Assembly: GCA_036873755.1 (NCBI GenBank)
Contig: JAVTVY010020516.1
Location: 1 to 64,000 of the forward strand
DNA length: 64,000 nt
Reading direction: 5' to 3'
Source of the DNA: Hanleya hanleyi
Lineage: Eukaryota > Mollusca > Polyplacophora > Lepidopleurida > Hanleyidae
The notes under the pieces are model-generated. The model saw only the letters and a program-made list of their open reading frames with translations, was not told where the DNA came from and did not search any database. Shown here piece after piece: positions 1-8,732 of this stretch; positions within the stretch are counted from its first letter, which is position 1, and every line of letters begins with the position of its first letter. The position numbers were made by a program, and so were the translations under genes.

Positions 1-745
1 GCCAGAGCTTGGCCGCCATCTTGAATTTTGTGAAAAAAGAGGATGTATTTCTTCCTCGGTAATTCGGTCAGGCGGTGATGCTGTCGCGGGAAAAAAACTT
101 CCACTGAGAAAAAGTAATACCAGACTCCAAATACGCTGCATGGTCCGATTGGGTGGTATGAGGTATCAATGTAAAGCATTCGTGAAGGCGCATCCACCGG
201 GATGGGTGTGACGTGGAACTGACGTCATTCTACGCATGCGCAGTAGACAAACTGTATGGAAATATACGTTTTGGGGTCTAGGTGGGTCCATAGTCGTCCG
301 ACGGAGTCGAGTGAAGTGTCAGTGTAAAGCAGTCGTGAGGGAGAATCGCTTTGGGGGTCTAGGTGGGTCACTATTGGTCCTATGGAGTCGTATGAGGTAT
401 CAATGTGAAGCATTCGTGAAGGAGCATCCGATGGGGTGGATGTGACGTAGAACTGACGTCATTCTGCGCATGCGCAGTAGACAACGTGTATGGAAATATA
501 CGTTTTGGGGTCTAGGTGGGTCCATAGTCGTCCGATGGAGTCGAGTGAAGTGTCAGTGTAAAGCAGTCGTGAGGGAGAATCCACCTGGACTAGTGTGTTG
601 TCCGTGTTCAAAACTCTGCGCATGCGCAAAAAGGAAATTGGAAGGAACGTTTTGGGGCCGAGAGTGCCCCTAGTGGTCTGATGGGGTCGCATGAAGTATC
701 AATGTGAAGCATTCGTGAAGGAGCATTCGAGGATATGGGTGTGAC
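1..745. repeat. Left terminal inverted repeat with internal tandem units
   Basis: The reverse complement of about 14,300-15,410 matches this stretch. Shared anchors include CCGCCATCTTGAAT near base 14, GGCGGTGATGC near 72, and repeated blocks reading TGTGACGTGGAACTGACGTCATTC then CGCATGCGCAG, then a TTTTGGGGTCTAGGTGGG block. Inside the repeat these blocks recur at about 234-bp spacing (palindromes at 232 and 466, a third at 618). Long inverted repeats suit Polintons; an internal tandem array in them is less usual. No gene is seen here; the open frames come from the repeat units. Confidence 0.85.
454..475. promoter_or_regulatory. CRE-like box beside an NRF1-like palindrome in the left inverted repeat
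   Basis: TGACGTCA at 454-461 is followed four bases later by the perfect palindrome GCGCATGCGC at 466-475. The same pair, with a one-base change in the palindrome, occurs at 220-241. The first matches the CREB/ATF consensus and the second the NRF1 consensus. Use as promoters is an inference; the repetition itself is plain in the sequence. Confidence 0.5.
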
Positions 746-1318
746 GTGGAACTTACGCCTGAGCGGTTATCCGGCTGCAATGTCCGGCCCTCTACGAGAC
801 AATAGATAGCCTTTATCCGTCCTCTCGAAGCATCCATCTATAGAAGAGGTTCCCCGACTATATTACCATCTATTTACCTATGTGAAATGCCCAGCGGAGA
901 ACCCTCAGTTTTCCTCAGAACCGTAGTGGCACGAAACAATGCATGAAACCATGGAACTTATAGTAATATACGTAACCTATAGGTGTTGGACGAGTCTCCA
1001 CTCGCCGTCTTCCTGGTCTTACCCGCACCGCGAACCTCTATAATTTGGAATGCCCGCTCTTAACCTAGACCAAAACATGTACTTGGTCTGTGGGCTGATT
1101 TCATTGACTCTCTATTTTACTGTAGTGCTCTCGCATTGTTTTCTGCATATTCATAGGTTACATTTGGCCCCATCCTAGTTCACTGATTGGCTACTTTCTC
1201 AACGGTGTTCAAGGCCAGTTTGACTGAATCCCACACTCAAGCATTGGGCATTACTGGCCGCTTAAGCTCGTAACCTATGATACAGAAACACACAAGACAG
1301 GGTATTGAGATCTCATTT
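746..1318. other. Unique spacer, no gene recognised
   Basis: No sustained open frame and no family resemblance is seen. The nine-base motif GTAACCTAT or its complement ATAGGTTAC occurs three times, near 976, 1,152 and 1,269. This is the strip between the left inverted repeat and the 3' end of the protease gene, where a terminal gene may have been lost. Confidence 0.5.
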
Positions 1319-1321
1319 TTT

Positions 1322-1327
1322 TTTATT
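1322..1327 (-). terminator. AATAAA poly(A) signal of the protease gene
   Basis: The minus strand reads AATAAA about 77 bases after the protease stop codon, within a run of A. Position and orientation fit a polyadenylation signal for the 1405-1878 gene. Confidence 0.6.
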
Positions 1328-1404
1328 CAGTGAACAACAACAACGTGAGAACAACCACGTGAAAAAAACTGAAGCCCAGAACAGGGGGCTTTACGTGAAA
1401 AAAC

Positions 1405-1878
1405 TTAAGCCCAGAACGGGACTTGTACATTGAAATGATCGGCGGCCCAGTCATATACGAGTACATCTCGGTCCTGGGCCTTGGGGTACTCGTCAAACAT
1501 GTGAACGATGGTAAATAAGGGTCTTCCTCGGTATCGATGGTACAGGTACAACAAGCAATATTGTCCGCACACACTACTGGTCAGGCTTTGCAACGTTTTA
1601 GTATTCCAACACCACGTCTCTGAGCCTTGATCCATGAAGCCTGTTAAATCGGGATGGAGGGGTGGCAAGCCGTACGGATCAAAGTATTCGCCCTGCTCAT
1701 CTGTCAAGTACACGGCCACCCAGTGTTGATCGAGCCGATCCATCGAGTCTGTATTCAGGATGTAAGCAACAGGATACATACGGTCTAATGGGAACACATC
1801 TCCGGCGAACACCCCTTGAAAAAACATACGTGTCCCTGGGTCATTCTCCAGCACGGTCGTAATCTGGTCTGTATCCAT
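1405..1878 (-). CDS. PRO: Adenain-like cysteine protease of Polinton type
   Basis: This is a complete 157-residue reading frame. The start is the ATG at 1878; the frame opens four codons earlier, but only with a TTG. The adenovirus-protease fold signature is complete: His52 in the HWVAVY motif, Asp67 in YFDPYG (Glu or Asp in the family), Gln97, and the nucleophile Cys104 in SVCGQYC. In adenoviruses and Polintons this enzyme cleaves virion precursor proteins during particle maturation. It lies downstream of the major capsid gene, the usual place in adintovirus-like gene orders. All catalytic positions are kept although neighbouring genes are broken. A poly(A) signal follows. I am very sure of the family; activity is not tested. 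Confidence 0.95.
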   Translation of the reverse strand: MDTDQITTVLENDPGTRMFFQGVFAGDVFPLDRMYPVAYILNTDSMDRLDQHWVAVYLTDEQGEYFDPYGLPPLHPDLTGFMDQGSETWCWNTKTLQSLTSSVCGQYCLLYLYHRYRGRPLFTIVHMFDEYPKAQDRDVLVYDWAADHFNVQVPFWA

Positions 1879-2007
1879 GTTAAGTGGCAAATTTCAACAC
1901 ATATAAGGGAAGTGGGAAGAGGTGCCGACATACTGACTGCGTCACATGACTTCACAGAATAGTCTTCTGGTTAACCTATTCTAAAGCACATACCAAGAAT
2001 CTAACGA

Positions 2008-2120
2008 TTCGTGATATGTGTTGTATCTCAGGTACGCTTTTATTGTACCTGTTCATGTGGCATCTATGCCCTGAATATATGTCATAGAATATATGCAGAT
2101 ATTTTATTGTTCCTGTTCAT
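2008..2120 (-). repeat. Fragment of the Penelope-like element 3' region
   Basis: The stretch GTATCTCAGGTACGC, then TTTTATTGTACC, then TGTTCATGTGG at about 2,025-2,062 matches, in reverse orientation, the sequence just after the reverse transcriptase stop at 13,590-13,700, and matches 18,143-18,180 directly. A shorter second echo lies near 2,100-2,125. It is a 3' untranslated remnant lying between the protease and the capsid fragment. Confidence 0.6.
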
Positions 2121-2129
2121 GTGTCACAC

Positions 2130-2420
2130 AAGACGTTACGGCTTTAATCGATTTGAATAACGTTGTCAAACTCACATTGATGGTTCGCGGTGAAGGTGTC
2201 TCGAAAATGCAGTTTCAAGCGTAAGCTGCCTTACTTGACGAGACTCAGTTGATGATCGTTGTCTATGGTGGGGGTCAGATCGAAACCGAACAATGTGTAT
2301 CCGTTCGCGTAGTCCTCTCGACTGATCATATTTTTCTCGTCTTGGTTGATTTGGCCAGTTGCTGTGAAGAGGTTCAGATAGCTCCGGATGTAATCATTTT
2401 AGCAATGCAGTTCTACAGAA
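2130..2420 (-). pseudogene. MCP: C-terminal fragment of Polinton major capsid protein
   Basis: The minus-strand frame contains YIRSYLNLF, then SREDYANGYTLFGFDLTP, then GSLRLKLHF and EFDNVIQID. This is the hallmark C-terminal part of the Polinton double jelly-roll major capsid protein. An in-frame TAA sits between LSLVK and GSLRL, another stop lies just upstream of the YIRSY block, and a short internal deletion precedes EFDN. The matching N-terminal fragment is at 5,987-6,250, about 3.5 kb upstream, with a LINE in between. About 75 codons survive here. The family call is firm; the gene is dead. Confidence 0.85.
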
Positions 2421-2689
2421 AGCAAAACTGCACATAATCTTACCAAATTATACCAATTAATTACGCTTTACACAAACTTATATATAAATCGGTACATTTC
2501 TTTAGTTAAATAAGTCAGTTTGTGTTAAGACAAACATAACCTACAATGAAATTAAACTTAGAATTTCACGAGTCTTTAACATAAAAAACCAAAAACATGT
2601 CAAGTAAATTTAAAATATTTACAAAGCTGATAAACCAACGATGATCAAATGTCCTTAGTGGTTTATTTCAGAGCCTGATACTGATAGCA
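2421..2689. other. AT-rich spacer at the left edge of the LINE insertion
   Basis: No gene is seen. The stretch is rich in A and T, holds one short inverted repeat (GTTTGT, six-base loop, ACAAAC, near 2,518), and leads into the first recognisable LINE-coding codons. The exact LINE 5' boundary is not visible. Confidence 0.4.
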
Positions 2690-3173
2690 CACATAATGCT
2701 TAACACGAGGACATATTCAATCAACACCCATCGTAGGACCATGAAACAGAACAAACGTGATTCTTGGGAAAATTATGTTTCTAAGATCAATACACATACT
2801 CCTATAACAAAAGTTTGGAATATGATCCAAAGAATAAAAGGTAAAAGCTCCAGGTCTAGTGTTCATCATCTCAACGATGGAAATCGGGTGTAGAGATTGC
2901 AAATAATCTAGGTGAAACAATTGCCAAAAACTCTTCGTCAGATAATTATGTACCTAAATTTCAAAGTTTCCCGAAAAGAGAAGAGAAAAATGAAATTGAA
3001 TTCCCGTCCGGTAACCATGAAGGCTATAACGCTAAGTTTACAATTGATGAACTTCATGCTTCTCTCTGGAAAGCTAACGGTTTTGCTGTAGGCTCTGATA
3101 ATATCCATTATCAACTTTTGAAAAATCTACCCGAATCTTCTCTAGAAATTCTATTACGCATATTCAACAGACT

Positions 3174-3754
3174 TTGATCAAAAGGGAAGACTTTCCACCG
3201 TCATGGCATAATGCCATCGTTATACCAGTATCAAAGCTTGGCCGTAACCATACAGACCCTGGTAATTATCGTCCGGTTTCACTGACTAGCTGTGTTTGTA
3301 AAACAATGGAACGCATGATAAATGATCGCCTTGTTTGGTACCTAGAAACTGAAAAGAAACTTACTGATATTCAAGCTGTTTTCCGTAAAAATAGAAGCAC
3401 CATTGACCAATCAGTCAGATTAGATTCCTATGTCAAGAATGCTTTCGCCAAGAATGAACATGTAGTTTCCATCTTTTTTGATTTAGAAAAAGCCTATGAT
3501 ACTATATGGAAATGCGGGATTCTAAAAGACCTTCACACTATGGGATTAAAGGGCCGTTTACCCATTTTCATATTCAACTTTTTGAATGATAGACAATTCC
3601 AAGTTCGGTTGGGTAAAACCATGTCTGATTATTTCGACGAAGATCAAGATGTCCCACAGGGCAGTATTTTGTCTACTACTCTGTTTAGTATCAAGATCAG
3701 CAGCTTGGAGGAAGTTTTGAAAAATCAATTGATGGTTCACACTTTGTGAACGAT
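3174..3754 (+). pseudogene. LINE reverse transcriptase core (broken)
   Basis: The frame contains the fingers motif NYRPVSLTS, palm motif A FFDLEKAYDT near 3,470-3,505, and motif B VPQGSILSTTLF near 3,650-3,690. These are the standard order of a non-LTR reverse transcriptase, which makes cDNA at the target site. The frame stops at 3,749. Motif C then appears in another frame at 3,743-3,754 as FVND instead of the expected F/Y-x-D-D, so both a frameshift and an Asp-to-Asn change hit the catalytic centre. Confidence 0.85.
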
Positions 3755-3949
3755 TTCAGCATTTCGTGCAGTGGAAAAAGTATACACAATATTGAGATAG
3801 CATTACAAATTTGTCTGAATTGAATTCAGAAATGGTATTTAGAAAATGGCTTCAAATTCTCCAGAATTAAGACAAATTGTATACACTTCTGCAGGGAATA
3901 TTTCCAGCACAAAGATCCAGTACTAACATTAGATGGAACTGAGATCCAA

Positions 3950-4582
3950 TTGGTAAAAGCGGTCAAATTCTTAGGAATATTGTTCGACCACCGACTAACA
4001 TTCAAATCGCATATAACTTGCTTGAAAGCTAAGTGCACGAAAGCTCTTGATTTGCTGAAGGTAGTTGCCAGCCATCAGCAAACACTTCTCCATTTATATC
4101 GATCACTTGTTCGTTCCAAACTTGATTATGACTTTATTGATTACAATGGTGCAAGCAAGTCAAACTTGGCAAAGCTAGATCCTATTCTCCATCAAGGATT
4201 AAGACTTTGCCTTGGAGCGTTCAGAACATCCCCTAAAGAAAGCTTGTATGTCGAAACAAATGAATTTCCTTTAGAACTTCGAAGAATTAAACTATCATTG
4301 CAATATATCACAAAATTGCGATCAAATCACTCGAATCCTGCATATAACTGTGTTTTCAAACCTCAGTTCGCGGATATCTATTTGAAGAAACCCTCCATTA
4401 TTCTACCTCTTGGAATTCGTATGAAACCACACATTGTAGCAGCTGGTATTAAACTTAGTCAAATTTTACCTTACAAGCTCTTACCGATTCCACCATGGCA
4501 GTTAGCTCAACCAAAAGTAGATATTTCTCTAACGAAATATAAAAAAGCCAGCTCTTGTATACACAAGAATTTGGTCTACTGA
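3950..4582 (+). pseudogene. LINE reverse transcriptase thumb/connection region (broken)
   Basis: This 210-codon frame starts at KAVKFLGILFDHRLTFK, the conserved block after the palm in Jockey-like reverse transcriptases, and runs through LYRSLVRSKLDY and the long linker leading to RNase H. It is one frame away from the palm segment. It has no known function outside the retrotransposon polyprotein. A run between LLKVV and QQTLLHLY is shorter than I expect for the family, suggesting a small deletion. Confidence 0.8.
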
Positions 4583-4589
4583 GAGAGAA

Positions 4590-4940
4590 ATACAGATCGC
4601 ATAAGGCTATTTATACAGTTGGTTCTAAAGATGGTGAGAGAGTGGCACGTGCCAAAGCTAAAACCTATCGACTACCAGGTGAAAGTTCGATATTCACTGC
4701 AGAGGCAAAAGCCATATTTTTGGCTTTAGATGAAATTGGGTCCAGTAAAAGGAAAATATATATCATATTCTCAGATTCACTGTCATGCCTCCAAGCGATT
4801 AAAAGTGGAATTTCGACTCATCCCACTATCTTGAGTACTCTACAGCTACATGACTGTAGATTTGATCAACAGATTGATATTGGTTTTGTTGGTTGCCTAG
4901 TCACGTTGGCATCATAGGTAATACTGAGGCTGATACTAGT
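4590..4940 (+). pseudogene. LINE RNase H domain (broken)
   Basis: Frames over this stretch show the RNase H landmarks: a YTxGSKDG block at 4,612, FTAEAKAIFLAL (catalytic Glu) near 4,690, IFSDSLSCLQAI (catalytic Asp) near 4,770, and LPSHVGIIGNTEAD across 4,890-4,935 after a frameshift. The first catalytic Asp of the usual YTDGS motif reads Val here. RNase H removes the RNA strand of the RNA-DNA hybrid. Its presence points to a Jockey/Nimb-type lineage. Confidence 0.8.
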
Positions 4941-5225
4941 AGGGTGGCTATGGCAGCCCTAGATGACGAGGTTAATCCTGTTGGAATCCCATATAGAGAT
5001 TTCAGACCCTCTATCTGTACTTCTGTTAGGCGGCTGTTTCAATCTTTATGGGATGCTGTGAATAATAACAAACTTCAGGAGATCAAAAAAGCTGAACAGC
5101 CAGAAACGTTTCGACCAAACCATGATCAGGCGATGTAGAATCGGCCATACACGATGAACTCACGAACATTTACTAAAAAGGAGCCAGTTCCAAGGTGTAT
5201 TTCATGCCATGACGATCTATATATC

Positions 5226-5986
5226 CATCTGTGGCCACAAACAATGGCGCAATTTTTTTTTCATTTTTTCTTCTTTGGATTACTAGTATTTGCTCTTGAC
5301 AGCGCTGAGATGAACTTTACATAATGAATATCTGATCATGCTCTGATTTACCCCCGGGTATTTTAATCGGGAAACTGTTCATTTTGTTATGCAGTAAACA
5401 AACGAGTTGTTTACCAGTTGAATGGTTGTCGATCTTTACGTTTGCAAAATAATTTAAAAAATAAGAGACGTCTGAAAAAGTTGGTGGGGGGTGCTACAGC
5501 TCCGCGGCCCCTGTCTGAGATGTGCGACATGGCTGAAAATTTCAGGCATAGCTCCCCATACCCCGTCACACTATTATAAGTCAATTTGGCTTAAAACTAT
5601 CCAGGCGCGTTCACTACAAGAATACTTTTTATTTCATTATATGAGAAAAATGATGAATTTATCGGATATTTGGATACGGCCCCTTAGCAATGCCATCGTT
5701 TATTCTCCAATGATTTTTTTTATTTATTATATAGGATGTCTGGTTACTGTCGATCACATGTATGATGAAATATAGCATATTGACTAACAAATGACAAAGC
5801 TATGGAAATTTTAGTACGCCTACCTCATTCTTTTCCAGAACCATCTCTTCAAACCCCGAAATCTCAGCTCTGACCGTGGTACAAAATGGCAAACATGGTT
5901 TTTCTGGTACTAGAAAGGTATATCTCTCAAAAAAATATGCCAAACCTTTACTCACAGGGGGTGGAGTAAAAATCGATTTTAAGCCT
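5226..5986. other. Unassigned stretch in the split capsid gene
   Basis: Neither strand gives a recognisable capsid or LINE continuation. The composition is AT-rich with poly-T runs. It replaces part of the missing central portion of the major capsid gene and is probably further inserted or decayed DNA. Confidence 0.4.
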
Positions 5987-6250
5987 CTATTGAGAATTGG
6001 CTACTAGACTACACGGGTGCATCTGCTCTGGGGACAGACCCATCTTTATTGGTGAGTTAGCGTTCACGTATAAGTACGTATGTTCTAAATCCAGGTAGGT
6101 CGTATCAGCGTTGGTTACGGTGAATTCAATGGGGCCTGTGGCTGTAATGCTGGAAAGGGGAAGATGTTCCACCCATTGACTCTCTTCGGCACTGGTCTGA
6201 GTAGGTGCTACGGCCCATAAATCAAATTCACTATTGGTAGAAGCAATCTT
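5987..6250 (-). pseudogene. MCP: N-terminal fragment of Polinton major capsid protein
   Basis: The minus-strand frame from about 6,250 reads SEFDLWAVAPTQTS, then SQWVEHLPLSS, then GPIEFTV and YLDLEHTYLYV. This is the conserved start of the Polinton double jelly-roll major capsid protein, which forms the hexagonal capsomers. No in-frame ATG remains upstream (a TAA precedes the block) and the frame stops at 5,987 after about 85 codons, where several hundred more are expected. The C-terminal end is at 2,130-2,420. The gap holds the LINE plus unassigned DNA, and the middle of the gene is not present in the window. Confidence 0.85.
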
Positions 6251-6788
6251 AATAAATTACTATCCTATCAATGCTCTCCAATTGTACATGTCGTTATATA
6301 GGATCTTACGTATTTCAATTGAATTTGGTGTTTTGTGCGCCCATACCATGGATATTTAATAGCATTATGACATCACGGTCGCGTTTGGACTCATCCATTT
6401 GCAGTCGAGGAGGGGAGATAGGTTCACTGTGTCCATTTACCTCAATGTTTACACCAAAGATCAGTCCATATATCTACCCCGTGTTATGGTGCTACAATGT
6501 AGGGACCGCGGCAACATGAAAAGACACCCCGCCAGCGAGCTGGCTAATTCGGCTGAGTCAACCAAGAATTCTTTGTCATCAATGGTCCCCTCAAAGCACT
6601 ATGAAGCGTTCTCGTGATTGGTTAACACGCCAGTTACTGCCAGCCTGTTAGATCCTACAAGCGACATATCGAAACGGGGAGCACTATACGACTTAATTTT
6701 AATTAGATTGTGGTAGAAGGACAGGACTCGGCATGGATGAAAGCCATATTTAAGAAAAGATATCCTGGTTCTACGATGTGTGTCGTCG
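6251..6788. other. Spacer between capsid and pVI-like genes, no gene assigned
   Basis: Open frames exist on both strands (for example 6,271-6,519 plus) but none resembles a Polinton or host protein. The stretch includes the 3' flank of the pVI-like gene and the lost 5' flank of the major capsid gene. Confidence 0.4.
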
Positions 6789-7118
6789 CTAGGTCGGTCG
6801 TCGACTGGTGCGTGGTCTCGATGGTGCTGGTCTTTTATTCCCTACGATGCGTTGTGCTTTGGCGACCAAGACGCCTCCTGCTTCTTTGGCTCGGCGTTTC
6901 AGTGCTTCTTTGGGTACCGCACCCCCCAAGACATCACCCGCGACTTGCAGTCCACTGCCTACCGCTTGTTTGCCGATCGCTTTGACTCCACTCGTCACCA
7001 AGGGCAGGAACGTTTTGACGATGCTCCCGAGTATGTTCCCCAGCCCATGTCCTCGTTACATGCGTATACCTGCAAACACCGGAAAGCTACCCCCGGTCTG
7101 TTGGGCATAATAGTCCAT
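6789..7118 (-). pseudogene. Small glycine-rich basic virion protein, pVI-like, with one in-frame stop
   Basis: The start is the ATG at 7118 (MDYYAQQTGG). The same frame continues to 6,789, about 109 codons, apart from a TAA at 7,056-7,058. Features are an N-terminal QTGG, a GLGNILGSIVKTFLPL hydrophobic stretch just after the stop, a GKQAVGSGLQVAGDVLGG amphipathic segment, and a basic tail ending SRRPT. This matches a family common beside penton genes in Polintons and adintoviruses and likened to adenovirus pVI, a membrane-active internal virion protein. The pVI analogy rests on position and composition. The single stop could also be a recent change or a sequencing error. Confidence 0.7.
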
Positions 7119-7245
7119 ATTGTTGCGTGCATCACACTCGTAAGGCACCTTCATTATGCAAAGTGAACCGCTAGGACTTGACGGAAATGAAGTGGCAGCA
7201 TTACTTTCCCACGCTCGAATGCAATCGGTTGACCGGTGTCGTCTC

Positions 7246-7902
7246 TTATATCGATGTCTGACTGACCCGTAGATAAACGATGTACCTGAAGCTGTGGGTG
7301 ACTTGAGCTCCATACTTGCCTTTCACCGAGCAGACGCGTAGTAGAGGTACGTTGCTGTCTCCGACAATGTGTGCATCGACCACGTCTGAGTAGATATACA
7401 GGCCATACATACCACCACGCATGTCCATTGTGTTGTGGGCTCTCTCGCCGGTGGAACCAGCGCACCCCTGTAGATCGAGACCCAGTATTTGCTGTAGGGT
7501 AGGACTGATTTCGACACTCACGTTGGAGCTGAGAGTGAGACAGGCCTTGCCGTTGTGTGCTTTGTAATCGAAGTCCACATGATTTTTGAAGGGGAAAGTT
7601 TTTATGGCTTTTGAAGTATTCGTGACGTTTCGTAGAGACTTATAATGCATCAGACTTCTCAAACCTTGCATGATCTCCTTGGGGGTATCGTATTGGCCTT
7701 CGGGTAGGGTGAGTCGGGTTTCTTGTCCTTCGTAGGTCACCTCGTACCACGAGTAAGGGTATTGCATATCCACGAGTCCACATTCCCAGCGTCCAGGTAA
7801 ATGCAACGGTTGTGGTAACTGGGTGACGTACATGGCCAAGGTGTTGTCAGGGAACACATCAGCCGAGCTGTTACTGGGTAGGGTGAGGTAAAAGATGACC
7901 AC
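7246..7902 (-). CDS. mCP: Minor capsid (penton-like, single jelly-roll) protein
   Basis: A 218-codon frame opens with VIFYLTLPSNSSADVFP and WECGLVDMQYPYSWYEV, the diagnostic N-terminus of the Polinton/adintovirus minor capsid protein that forms the five-fold vertices. The body (LTLPEGQYDTPKEI, then VEISPTLQQILGL) also fits. Length is a little shorter than I expect for the family. The codon where the family starts is GTG at 7900-7902; an in-frame TAA lies just upstream and no ATG intervenes, so the start codon appears mutated. Otherwise the frame is open to its stop. It lies between the proline-rich gene (28-base gap) and the pVI-like gene. Confidence 0.88.
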   Translation of the reverse strand: MVIFYLTLPSNSSADVFPDNTLAMYVTQLPQPLHLPGRWECGLVDMQYPYSWYEVTYEGQETRLTLPEGQYDTPKEIMQGLRSLMHYKSLRNVTNTSKAIKTFPFKNHVDFDYKAHNGKACLTLSSNVSVEISPTLQQILGLDLQGCAGSTGERAHNTMDMRGGMYGLYIYSDVVDAHIVGDSNVPLLRVCSVKGKYGAQVTHSFRYIVYLRVSQTSI

Positions 7903-7929
7903 TGAGCTCTCCTGCTGCTGCTCCCCGGT

Positions 7930-8719
7930 TTAATACTTCTCCCAGCCCTTGGGCGCTAATCGTCGTGATGGTCGCTGTGACTTAGACCCTGATGGACGTA
8001 GTTTCATGGGGTGGCGTGGTAGAAGGGTGGAAAAAGTAGGTGCCCGCCGTTGTGGCGTTTGGGGGGGGGGGAGACTCGTGTTCCCACTCGTGTTCCCAAG
8101 AAGGTTGTGGGCCACTCGATGATTCATGCTGCATCCAGGCCCAGCGCTGGGGGTTCCCCACCAATTCCTGTGTTACATGCATGTCTTTCAAGCCTTGAGC
8201 GAAGACCTCCAATCCTCGAGGATCCGTGTGTGACCTGCGTTGACGCATCAGGTCATTCACTAAATCCGTCATGTGGGTACCGGGGACTACCTGATGCTGT
8301 ACCAGTCGCTCACTTTTATCATTCCATGTCATGTTAGGATTCTGCTTCACCCGTTGTAATACCGGGCCAGCTTGTTCCTTGAACGATGCAGGTACACTCT
8401 TCAGGACTTCGTCTTCGGCCCACTGTGGGGCTGTGGGTGGTACCCCTGGTAATGGCGGCTGTTGGAGCGGTGCTGAGGTCGGTGGTGTGTCGTGTGGTGG
8501 TGGCGCTGCTGGAGTAGAGAGGGTTTTGTATTGGTCCATGAACGTCATGTACCGCTGAAGCGTTTCACTGTATTGTTGTACTTTCTCACTGTCGCTTAAC
8601 CCCGGTCGTTGTAAGATCTGACGCATCTCTTCATCGAGTGTGTTTATCGTCTTCATCGTGGAGGGTACGGGGTACGGTGATTGGAGGTTTTGAAGGAGCA
8701 GAGGTTCGACGAGGACCAT
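7930..8719 (-). pseudogene. Conserved Polinton-associated protein, proline-rich, frameshifted at a poly-C tract
   Basis: I choose the ATG at 8719 (MVLVEPLLLQNLQSP). The frame opens earlier, at 8755, but that would overlap the preceding gene. Conserved blocks are LDEEMRQIL, KVQQYSETLQRYM, a proline-rich linker, then LQRVKQNPNMTWNDKSE, MTDLVNDLMRQRRS, PRGLEVFAQGLKDM and NPQRWAWMQ. This family recurs next to capsid genes in animal Polinton-like elements; its function is not established. One frame ends at 7,982, but after a run of 11 C (8,061-8,071 on this strand) another frame stays open to 7,930, ending in a basic tail with GWEKY that looks like the proper C-terminus. Slippage in the tract is the likely cause. 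Confidence 0.7.
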
Positions 8720-8732
8720 TTTTTCGTGTGGT

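Larger units (their letters stand above)
2640..5225 (+). mobile_element. Truncated Jockey-like non-LTR retrotransposon (LINE) with RNase H
   Basis: A plus-strand series of broken frames gives the second-ORF order of a Jockey-clade LINE. Pre-RT region (2,696-3,170): SWENYVSKIN, TKVWNMIQRIKGK, SSVHHL. Reverse transcriptase: about 3,174-3,960. Thumb/connection: 3,950-4,582. RNase H: about 4,590-4,940. C-terminal zinc-knuckle-like tail: RCISCHDD near 5,190-5,215. The endonuclease ORF is missing, so the copy is 5'-truncated. It lies in the major capsid gene, in opposite orientation to it. Multiple frameshifts and lost catalytic residues show it is dead. A typical poly(A) tail is not clear. Confidence 0.85.

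Noticed and set aside
225..692. Frames of 60-77 codons in the left terminal repeat, and similar ones at 13,984-15,015
   Set aside because: The same peptides recur in each tandem repeat unit; they are products of the repeat, not genes.
6271..6617. Plus-strand frames of 72-82 codons beside the capsid N-terminal fragment
   Set aside because: No recognisable motif, opposite strand to all element genes, and overlapping frames of similar length suggest chance.
7982..8337. Plus-strand frames over the proline-rich and core-like genes (8,050-8,947)
   Set aside because: They are antisense shadows of clearly family-like minus-strand genes.
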